Source of the DNA: Neckera pumila
Taxonomy: Eukaryota > Streptophyta > Bryopsida > Hypnales > Neckeraceae
Assembly (NCBI GenBank): GCA_963969595.1
Contig: OZ018413.1
Location: 13,877,711-13,941,710 of the forward strand
Reading direction: 5' to 3'
Length of the DNA stretch: 64,000 nucleotides
Part shown: one piece after another, positions 36,274-49,174 of the stretch
Layout: each line of letters begins with the position of its first letter
How positions within the stretch are numbered: position 1 is the stretch's first letter
The notes under the pieces: generated by a model
The model's database searches: none
Told to the model about the DNA's origin: nothing
The model's input: the letters and a program-made list of their open reading frames with translations, nothing else
Program-made: the position numbers and the translations under genes

Positions 36274-38335
36274 TTTTAATTTTTTTGAAAAATAATGTTT
36301 GAGATTTCCATGCTTCAAACACTCCACAAAGTGTCTCTCGAGGCAATTTTTTTAGATTTTTTTTAGATTTTTTTTTTTTCATATTTAGTCACCCTAAAAA
36401 CCTCTCTCGGCCCCAAGAGACACTTTGGAGTGTTCAAAGCATGAAAATCTCAAATATTGTTTTTGACAAAAATTAATTAATTAATTAGTTAATTAATTTT
36501 TTATTCTTTTTTTGTTTCTTTATTCAAACATTGTTTTTCAGAAAATTAAATTAAATTTTGTCTTTTTTCAATTTTCTTTTTTTTTTCTTCCATATTTGGT
36601 CACCCTAGAAACCTCTCTCGGTTCCAAAAGACCCCTTGGAGTGTTTGAAGCATGGAATTCTCAAACCTTATTTTTCAAAAAAAAAATTAAATTCCTTTTT
36701 TTTCTCAAATTTTTTTTTCCCTTAATACTTGGTCACCCACAAACCTCTCTTGGTCCGAGGAACCCTTTGGAGTGTTTGAAGTATGAAAATCTCATAAATT
36801 ATATTAAATTTTTTCTTTTTTCTTTTTTCTATACTTGGTCACCCTGAAAACCTCTCTCAGTCCCGAGAAACCCCTTGGAATAATACTTGGTCACCCAAAA
36901 CCCTCTCTCGGCCCTGGGGAACCTTTGGAGTGTTTGAAGTATGAAAATCTCAAACATTATTTTTCCAGAAAGAAAATTAAATTTTTTTTTTTTTCAATTT
37001 TTTTTTTTTTTCTATTCTTGGTCAACCTAGAAACCTCTCTCAGTCCCGGAAAATCCCTTGGAGTGTTTGAAGCATGGAATTCTCAAATCTTATTTTCCCC
37101 CAAAAAAATAATTTTTTTTTTTTTTTCTAATCTTTTTTCATACTTGATCACCCGGAAACCTCTCTCGGCCCTGAGAGACCCTTTGGAATGTTTGAAGCAT
37201 AAAATTCACAAACCTTATTTTTTTGAAAAATAAATTATTTTTTTATTTTTTCAATTATTATTTTTATTAATTTTTTTTTCGTACTTGGTCATCGCTAGAA
37301 ACCTCTCTTGGCCCCAAGAGACCCTTTAGGGTGTTTGAAGCATGGAATTCTCAAAACTTTTGTTCCAAAAAAGAATTCGTTTTTTTTTTCTCAATTTATT
37401 TTCATACTTGGTCACTTTTGAAAACCTCTCTTGGTACCGAGAAGAGACCCTTTGAGATATTTGAAGCATAGAATTTTCAAAACTTTTCTTTCTTTTCAGC
37501 TTTCTCATAGGTACTTAGGCATGTGGATACTTCATGGCGTCATCCAGTGTTCTTGTAGCAAGCAAGTTCAAAAGAATATCACTGGGGAATTTATGCATAG
37601 TGAATTTGTTTGCTTTTGTCTGTTTGATATGTTCTTTGTGAAAGCTATAATATGTGTTGTGGTTTGTAGACACCCGTTGCACCTCACTAACATAACATTG
37701 GATTGTTTTGTTCTTGGGATGGGCACAGGTGAGGACCACATCCTGTTGGAGCAATGAAAATGACTTAGCAAAATCACTACTTCCACTTTTCTATGTGATA
37801 TTTTAGATCTAAGTTCTTTGGATGTTTTGACACTTTGTGATGTAAAGTTGAGCTTCAACAAAGGATTGTCATGGTTATCCTTATGTTTCATAAATATTGT
37901 GATTTTCTTTTACTCTAGTCTAAAATATTATATGTTTGAAGGAAAAATATAGGGTGATTTTTTAGAACCAAGTTTTAATAATACATGTTTCAAAGGCTTT
38001 TTTTAGCACATATTTGCTTGGACCATATTAATGGCTCAAAAAAATATGATGTTCATGGTTTTTAATGACATTGTGATGATTGTAAGAAATCTCTACGCCT
38101 GATGACAGAAAAGACTATATAGAATATTTGGATAAGAAAAAAATAGGACTATGAGGATCCTTCTCAAGAAGCTGTGTAAATGGATCCCACTCTTAGACAT
38201 GAAAATAGATGACTGTGGATAATTAGAATAACGCCCTTTAGAAGGAATGTTCCAATAACAATTTTTTTTTCATACTTGGTCACCCCTAGAAACCTCTCCG
38301 GCCCGAGAAACCCTTTCAGATGTTTGAAGCATGGA
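34961..38335. repeat. Inverted array of an 80-bp core repeat
   Basis: About 18 copies of a core built on GGTCACCCTAGAAACCTCTC, then TCGG, a GAGAGACCCTTTGG segment, GTGTTTGAAGCATGG and TCTCAAAC. Each is followed by 20-100 bp of A/T-rich filler. Copies at about 35111, 35490, 35603, 35750, 35975, 36121 and 36288 are inverted. Copies at about 36389, 36588, 36728, 36832, 36882, 37015, 37138, 37282 and 37402 are direct. One direct copy lies outside at each end (34961 and 38272). The arms meet near 36360. Each core also contains its own small palindrome, TCTCGG/CCGAGA. No coding function is apparent. Confidence 0.8.
35862..35921. repeat. (AT)n microsatellite
   Basis: An almost pure AT dinucleotide run inside the core array. 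A second run lies at 36229-36266. Confidence 0.9.
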
Positions 38336-38399
38336 ATTTTTTAAAAAGAAATTCCAAATTTTTTTTATTTTTTTATTTTTTTCATACTTGATCACCCCT

Positions 38400-39780
38400 A
38401 GAGGACATTCTATTGTCCCTTGCCTATGGAAGCTAGGTCAAGCAAAGGATTCTAGGAACCCTTTTAGGAAGATTGAACCTTTATATATAGAGAGCTCAGA
38501 GAAATCCTTCTAAAGTCATTAGTTTTGTAATTGACACAAGATTAATTCCATTAGCTAAATATTCTACTAGACACATTTTTCTCATCTACTTAGTGTTGAC
38601 TTCAAAATATAATGATCACCCTTCCTGCTATTAAATTGCTTATATAGAAGTATAAGTAGTGAAGACCTCTAATTTCAAGTTCACAAAGTCAAAGTGACTT
38701 CAAGAACCATCTTATGTTTGTAAATAGATGACTCATTTAGTCATATATATAATTAAATAACAATTGGATAAAGTACAAATTTTCAATGTCTTGTTCAGAA
38801 AGATTAAAAACAAACATCTATGTTGAGCTAAAATTTGAAATTAATTATCAATTTTCTCAAATTTCAAAATAGGTTTCTTTTCTACCACAAAGCACCTGTT
38901 TAGGTGCCTATTGTATTCATTAGTAAAGTTGTAGTGAGACTAAAAGGGCTAGTATTAGCATTTTAATTTTACCGCTAACATTACAAGCTAATATGTCTTC
39001 AGTGTACCTGTATTATGCATATGGCTTTAGAATCAAGATTCCATCATCTTCCTCATTTTCTTGTACTTTGCATTCATTAATCCTTCAAGGACGTTGGGGC
39101 TGTTTTCCAACCAACGATTGATTTTGAAACAATCTGCAGAACAAAAATGAATCGTTTTTTATGCAATTTTTGCATTGCTGCGTGGAATTTATAGAGTGTC
39201 CACCATCTCTAATACAATGATAAAGTAGCAAAGTGTATGCTTTATTTTTCATCTTTTCTCCTCTCTACTATGACTATTTGAAGTATAGATATTCATTCCC
39301 TCAAAATCTGTCTGATGTCTTTATTTGGTCCCCCTTATTCAAATATGTTGTCAACTACATGTATTAGCTATTAAATTAGATAAAATACTTGAAAATTCTA
39401 TTTCAACACTTCATGGTCATAGGAAAGCAACGACCACAATGACTAGCCCATCTTTTAAGTGTTAACATTGTGCCTATTTTCTAACAATAATCCCTAACCA
39501 TCTAAAAGAAGAATATTTTGGTTTAGAATTGTGATAGTCTTATATTTTATGCATGCACAATGGCTTTCAATATGAACTCTTGCGAATTTCCACAATAATA
39601 GGTACAATTGAGATTTGCTATATTATGTCTTCAAAATCCTAACCCAAATTTCTCCATAGTGGCATAGTTGCATAATTATGTACTTTTGTGGTCATAGGTC
39701 CCTTACTACCAAAGATTTGAAATAAGTGGATACTAGTCTTCATTTTTTCCTACTTCTGTAAGATTCTATACTTACTATTC
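38400..39780. other. No gene seen
   Basis: AT-rich. One possible decayed TTAA-type end (TTAATCCTTCAAGGACG) occurs near 39078 without a partner. Confidence 0.35.
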
Positions 39781-39829
39781 TAATTTGTCCTTCTTTTTGT
39801 TTTCATTTTTTTCTCAAGTTTTCCTAAAT

Positions 39830-40270
39830 TTTTTTTCTTTGCCTTCTTTTCGTTATCCATTTTTTTCATCCATTTCTACTTTTTATTCATCTACTTTCAT
39901 ATCTTTTTTAGATGTTTTCATCCAATTTTTCATGTACTTTCATCCTCTTCCATTTTTTATTCATCTACTTTCATCCATTTTTCAGATATTTTCATCCATT
40001 TTTCCATGATTTTCATCCTCTTCCACTTTTTTTTCATCCAAAATTTACATCCTATTGATTATCCATTTTCACCAATATTTTCATCTACTTTCACCTGTTT
40101 TTGAGTTTTTTCATCCATTTTTTTATTTACTTTCATCCATGTTTTCATCCTCCTTTACTCTTTTTTCCATCCAAAATTTTCATCTAATTCTTAATGTACT
40201 TTAATCTATATTTTCATCCAAATTTTTGTCTATTTTCATCCTTATTTTCTTTCCATTTTCATTAAACTTT
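39830..40270. repeat. Degenerate TTTTCATCC tandem repeat
   Basis: About 25 imperfect copies of TTTTCATCC and TTTCATCTAC. It is the inverted counterpart of 32300-32560 and is followed by a GC-rich block (GCTCACC, CCCCGCTCGCCG, CTCACG) that also matches the inverse of 32200-32290. Confidence 0.7.
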
Positions 40271-40339
40271 TCATTATTCTGTCCAAAATCTATGCTCCTC
40301 GCTCACCAATTTCCGCTCCCCGCTCGCCGTTCCAAGCTC

Positions 40340-42356
40340 ACGTGCTAGCAACGCTCACGCTCTTTCTGTGGCAATTGGAAGCTGGCATTCTCAAGATTCA
40401 GGATCTCCGAGCGAGTGAGGTTTGTGCCAAGCTTTACGGGCCATACGGGAGGAATAGGAGGTCTCTTCTGGTCTGCAGAGAAATTGTCCATTCACTTGCG
40501 ACTCGAGCCCTTGACATAACGCTTGATGTTGTCCGGGCAGAAGAAGAACTTCTTAGGTCTTGGTCTTGTGAATGAGTAATGGTTCCAGAATCCGGAGTAG
40601 GTTGGGGAAGAGGTGCTCTTGCCGTTTGGGACGATTTTGGCAGTGCATTTCTTCTTGGTGACAACGTGCATAGCCCAACAAGGACTTTCCAGAATTATAA
40701 AGAAGGCGAGCAATATGCCACAACTTCTCGTCAACTTTAGATTCTTGAACGGCTGTGATGCGACAAACATCCAATTTGGTAGGTGAAGGAGGCGCCACCT
40801 CCTGCATAGATGGGGAGGACTCCTCGACAATTGTAGGTAGAGGTGTAGGATGAGATCTTGTATTTCTCTAATTAACATGGGGGCGAGAGAAATTGATGGT
40901 GTTGGGGCGGTGAGAATCTTCATTGGCTCCAATTAGAATGTTAGGTTTGCGCTTCCGTGATCCGAAGACCTCGCCGCCCTTGAATTGTGGATTGCACGTG
41001 CAAAATTTGTTCCCGCCAGGCATATCAAGGAGAACCTTCTGCAGCATAGTGAGGTCACCAATTCATTGAGCCCGGCGTTGAGTACATCTAAGCTTGAATT
41101 CTTCTGTGCTAGGGCCATTTCCGCCAATGCAACCTTTCAAAAATTGATGGTACGCCACAACTTGGAGGAACACTCGAATATAGTCGTCCACAGTTTCCAC
41201 GTAGAGATCGCCACCCTTGTTGCCGGATGCTTGAAGCCATTTGTTGTGAATGATTTGGCAAGGTTGCAATTTGCATCTCTGCAAACTCTTTGGCCATCAT
41301 GATTTTCTCCTGCACAAAGGAAAGATTGAATAAGAAACTGAGAAAATAAGGAAAGAAGTGAAGAGGAAAACATCTAGTGATAAGTCAACAAATATACCAG
41401 TTCCATGAAGCCACCCCATTGTCAATAGCGGAAGTGCCAAAAGGCTAGCCAAAGCTCAAGATGCCTCAGTCCATCCTCAGAGGTGCAATTCAATGATGCC
41501 CACCATGCTCTGATAGCAAGCTACCTTATCTCTGCCTCAGCATAGACAAGGCATCGCGGTACTGGAGGCAGAGACGCTTGTGTTGGTCTTGTAATTCCTG
41601 CTTGATATATAGCTTTGTGTGCTTTTCCAAGGACTGGGTCCAGTGGAAGTAGCACGTCCTCTTGCACCCTTCAATTGGAACCTTGGGATCTCCGGAGCCG
41701 TAGACGATGCGTACGGCATTCCAATTGGCTTGTGCACTATCCGCCATGAATCCTTTAAAGTATGGCTTTGGGATTCCGTGGCGAGTCATGACATGGTTGA
41801 GGTTATGCCAAAACAGCACTTGAGCATCTTTGTCCTCAGATTGGAAGTCGCAGTAAGCAATTGTCATGATGCGTTGGTAAGTCCCATCGTAAATGTGGCA
41901 AGCCATGGTGGTCCATTTGGAGACGCGCTTGACATGGTTGAACATGATTCCCGCATGCTCAAGATCCCCGCCTAGTTACATGCGCCAAACCAAATCGACT
42001 CCACTACTGGGACCGACCTTTGACATCTTGAAGACAAAAGACTTTGTCGACTTCATCACCTTGGCCTGGGAACTGATTCCGTTGAATGTAGCTCAAGTGC
42101 TAACTCCCCTAAGCTTAGCAATACCATCCATGACTCCTAATTTATGCATGTATTTGAAGGTCGTAACCTTGTTGCGGAGGTGAGGAGAGTTCAATTCCTT
42201 GTAGCAATCAAAGACGGGCTCTAGTTCTTTTAATGAAAGAAGTTGATGTGCATCATTATCATCGCGAAGGAGGAACTCACCTACAAGGTCTTTGCTGGCC
42301 TCAAGGACAATTTTGCTGTGCGTGGCTTGGGGCGTTGTGGGTGCTAAATTATCCAC
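40340..42356 (-). pseudogene. MULE-like transposase, broken
   Basis: One frame runs from 42356 to 41526 with only two stops, a TGA at 42095 and a TAA at 41978. Each is one transition from CGA or CAA. It reads KMSKVGPSSGVD, LEHAGIMFNHVK, then KWTTMACHIYDGTYQRIM, FKGFMADSAQANWNAV and GCKRTCYFHWTQSLEKH. The Asp-rich YDG and FMADSAQANW segments and the C-x2-H pair (CYFHW) suggest the DDE core of a Mutator-like transposase, though I am not certain of the exact family. Downstream fragments in shifting frames down to 40340 (VETVDDYIRVFLQVVAYHQF, then KKKCTAKIVPNGK) are probably its C-terminal part. Confidence 0.55.
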
Positions 42357-42399
42357 CCTTGGTAATGGAGCAAATACGACCCGGTTCTAGCCTTTTATC

Positions 42400-45300
42400 C
42401 ACTTTTAATTTAAGAGGGTGTTGCGCGCGAGGTCCACTGTGCCTTCCAAGCAATGGAACTTGCTAATGTTTTCTAGTTTTGTGGATGGCAGTAGTTGTAG
42501 CTATGATCAGTTGTGCAAGTCTCTACTAACTAGTTGCTAACCCAATAGGGCAGCCTGGGTAAATAAAGGGCAAAAAAGCCTATTTGGATGCTCCTTCTAT
42601 CCTATGTCCCTTCCATCAATTCCATGGTGCTTTCCCTTGTGATTTACCTATCGTTGACTGTCCCAGTTGGTTGGTGGTTTTAACCTTCTACATAAACTTC
42701 TATGTTTGAATCTTGGATTTGTTATGATATTCTACTGTGATGTTAAGTTTTTTACTTCTACTTTAATTTTACTTCTAGGTTTCTACTTTTAACTTCAAAA
42801 ATTTACTTCCGACTTTCTACTCTACTTTCTACCTTCAAAATATTACTCTAACTTTCTAGCTTCTAATTTTTAACCCCTAGGTATTACTCTAGATTTTTGA
42901 CTCCTAAGTTACCTCTATGTTTTAACTTCTAAAATTACTTCTAATTCTTAACCTCTAAAAGTTACTCTAGGTTTTGACTCCTAAATTACTTCTAAATTTT
43001 AACTCCTAGATTCTATCTTCTAAATGTGACTCTAACCTTTCTTAACCTCTAATTTTCAATTCTAGATTTGTGCTTCCTAAATCTAATTCTAGATTCTTAC
43101 CTCTAAATTAAACTTCCACAGTTTACGTCCTAATTCATGCTTAATTTTTACCTCTAAGTTAAACTTTCAAATTAACCCTCTAATTCTAATTCTAAATCTT
43201 GATTCCTAATTTAATCACCCCAGATTAGCTTTAATCGGACTTTTAACTCTTGATTTCTTCCTAATTTCCACTTCCCAAACCTAATTCTAGATTGTTGACT
43301 CCTAAATTAATGTTAATTCCTATTTTTATTCTAGTCCTAAGTTGTTCTATTGTTTGCTAAAACAAAGTTTACTAAATTTTTTTCCTTTTTGAACTGCTTG
43401 GCTTAACTTAGCGTGGTTGATCCAAAGCCAAATTTTTAGCGTAATATGTTTCCGGAAACCCCTAATTCTAATCTATGAGCTTTTGAATCTAAACCTCTAA
43501 TTCTTGCTAATCTTTGCTAATTATCTTGGGTTAAAGCCTAACTGAGAGAATCACAAACTAATTAGGAAAAACTACCAAGGATTAGTTCAATGGCTTACCT
43601 CATCACTGCCGGTATTGGAGTTGACGCCGTACACGTGCTCATACGTATCCCCGTCCATGATGATTTGTTGGTTTTCTTCTCCCAAAGCTCACTGCTTAAT
43701 TTTTAAAAGAAATGTCACACCCTAACTTCTTTCTTTTTCTTTTCTTCCTCCTATTTTCTTCTACCTTGGGACTATTCCACCAAACGTTTTATGGGGTCTT
43801 ACACTACCAATTTTGACAACTATGCAACATCAATGTGTCCACTATTCTCTTACAAAGTTCTTACGTCATCATTACCCCCATCCTCCTCTAATGGCTACCA
43901 AGGCCTCTTTTTAGATTTTTTCCTATTCCCCCTAGCCTTTCTAAGTAGCCCACTATTTATCGTCTCTCTCCTTCTCCTCCTGTTTAGCCTCCTATCTCCT
44001 ACTCTCCCTCCATTGTGTAAGTGTGAGAGTGAGGCTAGTTTTGTGTGCAGGTACGGTGGTGCTCTGCTCTTTTTTCCCTCTTCTCTTTTGTATTTTTTGG
44101 CCCTAATCCTACTCCAATTCTAGTTAGCAATAGGTTAGTCCAACATTCTTTTGTTGTGTTTTGTTTTTGGTTTTTTGTTTGAGATAATCCAAAAACCAAC
44201 AAAAACTCGGAAACCAAACAAAAGAGTTCAAAAACGGGGGGGTAGGGGGGGGGCTGATCTGTGGCCCCGGCTGGCTAGAACCCAGTTGCGTGGTCTTCAT
44301 AGCTTTGACAATGGCCCCTTCCCCTTCTCTTTTGAACCTCTTGTTTTTGGCACAGCCTGCAAACAGTTTGGAAAAGATGAACCGTGTTAGCTATCGGTCA
44401 TAGTTCTTACTTGCAAGACCTTTGGCAAGTTTCAACGCTTCTTGGAATGTGGACTGCTCATCTGGAGGAGAGGCGCTGAGAGCACGGCCTTATGGTAGGT
44501 CATGACTGGAAGTTTGCATCGAACCAGCACATTCATACTTGAGTTGCACACCCTCATACTGGCAATGTACAAGAGCAAATGATTTGGCAATTCAAAGTGA
44601 AGCATTACCTGGCGCAGTCTTTGTGACCGAAGTTGGAGGCGGTGGAGGAGTGACTTCTTCCTCGGAGCTAAACGGCATCGGTGTTGAATCGGAACTAGAA
44701 GAACGACTGATTTCACTGGAGTCTATTTCTTTGCCCGCGGCTTCCTTGGTTTCTTCGCGACTTCAGCAGGCATTGGTGGTGCTTGTTTCCAAACCCTGAC
44801 CCTCCTCTGTTTAGGCAGTGGTTCCTGAATTGCGACATCATCCATCCCAACGGCTGCGCTTGATTGCACCATTGGAGTTTTCTTCTGTTGCGGCTTGCAC
44901 ACTTTCTTGGGGGGGGGGGCCTCCGTTGTGGCAATTGGAACATGATGCAAAGCATTGAGTCTTGAAGAACCGTTCTAATATGCCAAAATAATATCACACA
45001 TCCAACAACAATTCAATGCCAAATGACTAGTACACATTTGAATTGACTCCCGCATTACAGTGAGGGACTCAGAGTGGGGGTAAATTCTTCAGCGGCACCC
45101 TACATTTTGGGTCATTGGAGTACCAGAGCACAACCGGCCAAAAACCCTGAACCCTACCTAGAACCCACCTGAGACATTGAATTCAAAAAAGATGAATTGC
45201 CTAAACTCTAAACCCTACCCAGAACCTAGCCGATTCCAGTGCATTTCAAAAACAAAATTTGCGTAAGCGCCTTGCCTGCAATTCCTCTTGCACTAGTAGT

Positions 45301-46000
45301 TGAGTCTCCTCCTAGTCTCGGTGCGCGTCCCGCTGTCGGCATTGTGCTGCCTTCTTCATCTGCTGATGTCGGGGATGTGAACGCGCTTTTCAATCCCTAC
45401 TGTCCTTGGAAGCAGAGTATGCGCCACCCCACTGGCAAGACTAGATAACTCTCGCAAACCACAATTCCGATTTCCTTCCTTTCTACCACCTCTTGTAGCT
45501 ATTTTTCCAGCCTGAAGAGCGCCATGTTGCAGTTCTTGTTTGTACCACAATCTCCCGCAATGTCACAATCTTCCTTCTCATAGAGTCTCACCACTACCAA
45601 TTGTGAATGCAAATCACACTCGATCTGGCTACCCCACTACCTGAGACGATTGAGAGAGAGAGACAAAGCTAATAAAAAAACTACCACGTCGCGAGCAAAG
45701 AACAGATCCAAGGAAAACCGGACCCTAAAACCACAACTGCCACGTACCGGCTGAACGGATTGAGCACTGTGGTACAACCTTAAACCCGTCTCCCAATTGT
45801 AATACACATTCCTATCAAGGTATTGTAACCTCGTCCATGTATTATGCCTTTGGAATCCCACAGAATCCTCAAATTGGCTCTTTTTTTTTTTTTTTAAATT
45901 ACAAAATAATCTGCTTACCGTTGCCCTAAAGTCTTTAGTTTGTCGCAAGCCAAACTCAAATGATCTTCAATACTCAAAACCAGGGTTAAGGGGAACCGTC
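42400..46000. other. Gene-poor stretch with degenerate short repeats
   Basis: At 42760-43330 a loose repeat of TTCTAAATTTTAACTCCTA-like units fills about 570 bp. From 44430 to 45640 base composition rises, and Pro/Lys-rich or Ala/Ser-rich frames occur on both strands (for example KKPRKPRAKK on minus near 44730), but stops and shifts prevent any gene call. Confidence 0.4.
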
Positions 46001-46038
46001 AACCGTAGGCCAGTTCTGGCCGGCCAAGCAATTAAGGG

Positions 46039-46264
46039 TTAAGATAAAACCACTCATTCCCGATCAGGGACCTAATTGCAATCAAATCTAAAGATGGTAC
46101 TCATTTTAGAACCTAAATGTTTTTACATCATAGATAGCTTATTGTCTTGGTCAACAAACAATAATCTATCTATGGTGTTAGAACATTTAAGTTTTAAAAT
46201 GAGTACCGTCTTTAGATTTGATTGCAATTAGGTCCCTGATCAGGAATGGGTGGTTCTACCTTAA
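46039..46264. mobile_element. Palindromic MITE flanked by TTAA
   Basis: The 226-bp sequence is almost a perfect hairpin. The left arm, ATAAAACCACTCATTCC then GATCAGGGACCTAATTGC and AAATCTAAAGATGGTACTC, is matched by the inverted right arm. TTAA stands immediately outside each end. No coding capacity. Confidence 0.75.
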
Positions 46265-46444
46265 GTTAGAGAGGAATGAACTTCAGGGTCAGAGTCTCAA
46301 CGTCTCAACCTGAAAGGCCATTCTCATTGTGACCAACTTGGCTTTCAATGTTAGTCTCAAACTCAATTATAGAATTTGACTTAGACCATCTGCAATGCAA
46401 CAACGGCAAAAAGGCCCTGCATCAATACATTGCAGGCCATTCCA

Positions 46445-46715
46445 CACTATAAGAAACCCCCATTTTAGATGACGAGCCTTAATTTTTTATGACAGATTTT
46501 AGGTGATGTCAATGTTGACAACCCAAAATTTTTATGTCAACAAAAATGTACAATATAACATCAATATTGACAATCCAATGTTTTTTTTGTCAACATTGAT
46601 GTTACATTGGACATTTTTGTTGACATAAAAATTTTGGATTGTCAACATTGACATCACCTAAAATCTGTCATAAAAAATTAGGGCTTGTCATCCAAAACGG
46701 GGGTTCTTTATAGTG
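46445..46715. mobile_element. CACTA-type MITE 1
   Basis: Starts CACTATAAGAAACCCCC and ends GGGGGTTCTTTATAGTG. It is flanked on both sides by the 3-bp duplication CCA (46442-46444 and 46716-46718), the CACTA hallmark. The whole 271 bp folds into a long hairpin (GACATCACCTAAAATCTGTC arm). No coding capacity. It must depend on a CACTA transposase supplied elsewhere. Confidence 0.9.
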
Positions 46716-47188
46716 CCACGAGGCCTCTAAAGTACCAATTCTTTCTTTGGAAAATTGACCCAATGCAAAGCCGGCATCCAAACGTCAACTGGACTTTACG
46801 ATATTATAAAAAGAAAGGAAGAAAAGAATTTACATTGAAGAAAGAACTTTTCAAGGAAACAAGGAAGGTTGAATTGATTAGCGCACATACCAATAAACTT
46901 TTCTTGGGACCCATTGGCTACTACCGCTTTTTGTCATGATGACTCCCATCAATCAACTTGCCAAGAGTTTTGCCGGGGTTGGCAAAATGACAAAATATGC
47001 CGATCCCGGGGAGTCCTATACCGAGATAATGAAAGTGGAGGTCTCCATATCGGTTGCATTGGAGCACAATTTTAAATAAAAATTCTTGTCCACCCTGCAC
47101 AGTGTCGATACTATGCAAGGCGCCAGTTGCATTGCAGATGGTCTTAGTGATGCAAATGATAGCAAGGGATACGTCGTCCAAGTGAAGA

Positions 47189-47834
47189 TTAACCCCTAAA
47201 TGCCTAAGGCATCCAAATGTGTTGTCGAAGAAACTCTGAAGTTATATAAAATTCAACCAAATTTCTATTTTTAGTAGTTTATATATTTTTGAAAGATTCT
47301 CTTTGAAGTTCAGTTTTAGCATCAAAAATCCGATTTTGAAAATGAATGATTATGATTTTTGTATTCAAGATTTTATGCAAAGGTACCTATTGCAATCTTG
47401 ACTTTTCATAGTGTTAAAGGCTCTTGGAAATGAGCCTCAAAGACACTAGATCTTGGAGAAAAAATCATACTAGAAATTCATTTAAAAAAATTATAGAGTA
47501 GATTTTGAAAAGCCATAAATAAATTGGGGTTTTATTTGTTAGGCCCTTCAACCTCATATTTTTTTGGTCTTGAATTTTTTAGATTTGACATGCAAAAAGA
47601 GAGCTCAAAGATTTTCATAGTTTTAACACCTTAATGATCAGAAATTATAATCTTTCAATCCTTAAATGATACTATTGTGTTTTCTTTTCTTATGTGATCT
47701 CCAATATGTCTAGTTTGATTTTGTACGGTTACAATTTGAAAAAAAAGACTCAACTTATCAAAATGTTGGCTTTTTGTTCAATTCAGAGCAAATTCCAAGA
47801 GGCTCAAAATAGGCCTTGGGCATTTAAGGGTTAG
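47189..47834. mobile_element. TTAA-ended element, copy 6
   Basis: Starts TTAACCCCTAAATGCCTAAGG and ends CTTGGGCATTTAAGGGTTAG, so the right flank is now TTAG. The interior is AT-rich with no transposase frame. Its TIR differs from the GGACC type, suggesting a separate subfamily. Confidence 0.65.
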
Positions 47835-48589
47835 CTAGGCACATTTTTTAAGCATTTCATACAATTATATTACAGAGGGAACTACACCTAATTGAGATTT
47901 CTTTGTGCACTAGTTCTAGATAGACTACCAAGCTTTAGTGTCAAATCTTGGTGCTCCAAGACCATACTGGAACTAGCTTCATGCTCCAAGACCATATAAA
48001 AACCAACTTGGTGCTCATGTAGTCTTGAAGCACCAAGCTATAACATTGTAATTTGGTACTTAGGGACATCTCTTTCTACTGCTATTGTAAAAACGACCTC
48101 CAAATTCTCTTGCCTAAAGGGCTTTTGTTTGTGAAAGCAAAGTGTCAATTTTCATTTTACTTATCTTTAGGGCTACAAAAATTCATAGTTTATTTCATGT
48201 GATATTCAAATTGTATGCTACATAGATCTAAATTCCTTTTCAGGATCCTAACAAGATCTCCAAAAATTTAAGGATCTTGATAATAGGAACTATGTTCAAA
48301 TGTTCATTTGAACAATTTTAGGAATAACAACAATTATTAGTGAGTGTAAAATAACTTCTTGCGGATCAAATATTCAAATTTTGTACAATTGACTAAATGC
48401 AAAACAAAAATTGACATACACCTAGAAACTAGTTTCTATCATTCATCCATATAGTGTTGTGCTATAGATTCTTACAATATTAGTTCTTTGGTATGTTAGG
48501 TGGCGGTACGCATTGGTAGTCACTTTGCAGCCTTAGGGAATTAATGAGTAGTTTAGGCTAGTCGAAGGTCCAATTAGGACTTGGCATCA

Positions 48590-48830
48590 AGGTCTAGTAA
48601 GATCCAGTTAAGATTCAGTTAGAACCTAAAGGGAAAAATATTGGAATCTAGTTAAGATCCAGCTAGGGTCCAATTAGGATAGAAAGATGAGGTTTAGTTA
48701 GAATAGAGAGTTAAGGTCCAATTAGATAGAGTTCAGGTCTAGCTAGGATAGATTCAAGATCCAATTAGAATAGAGAGATAAGATTTAGTTAGGATAGAGA
48801 GTTAAGGTCCAATTGAGGTTGATTAAAATC
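48590..48830. repeat. Degenerate short tandem repeat
   Basis: Repeated units resembling GTCCAATTAGGATAGAGAG and AAGATTTAGTTAG, about ten imperfect copies. Confidence 0.6.
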
Positions 48831-48921
48831 TAGGCCAATCCTCCTTTCCTTTCATTCTCTTCAAACTTTTTGTGTGAGAATTTCATGAAGTTTAGGAGAT
48901 GGGAAACCTTGTAAGTTGTTT

Positions 48922-49174
48922 GTAGATGGTGGAAGTATTGCCAATTTACTTTTCAAAAGAATCACTTTGTGTACTTCAAACTATGTACAAGACTAGTCCA
49001 ATCAAGATAAATTAGAAGCATTTACAAGTGTGATTGATGCTTATTAGTAATAAACATTAAACACACTTCAAAATGCTTCTACTTTATCACGATTGAATTA
49101 GTTTGGTACATTGTTTGAAGTACATAAAGAGACACCTCAAATTAAGAAAATTGACAATGTTCACCGCCATCTAC
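48922..49174. mobile_element. Palindromic MITE-like hairpin
   Basis: The arms are inverted copies: GTAGATGGTGG, then GTACTTCAAACTATGTAC and AATTAGAAGCATTT on the left, with matching AAATGCTTCTA, GTACATTGTTTGAAGTAC and CCGCCATCTAC on the right. They meet near 49048. No coding capacity. I cannot read a target duplication. Confidence 0.65.

Noticed and set aside
35312..37891. Several open frames rich in Phe, Lys or Tyr
   Set aside because: They are produced by the core array, poly(A)/(T) and AT runs, not by coding sequence.
34961..38335. CRISPR-like repeat-spacer layout
   Set aside because: Spacers are simple A/T runs of very uneven length, the repeats are inverted in half the array, and the host is a plant.
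45100..45230. Telomere-like CCCTAAA/CCCTGAA stretch
   Set aside because: Only a few irregular units, no tandem array.
46685..47181. Possible Ty3/gypsy reverse transcriptase relic (KLFLGPIGYYRFL, then INQLAK in another frame)
   Set aside because: Only one short match to the FLGxxGYYR motif, with shifts and no neighbouring protease, RT core or integrase.
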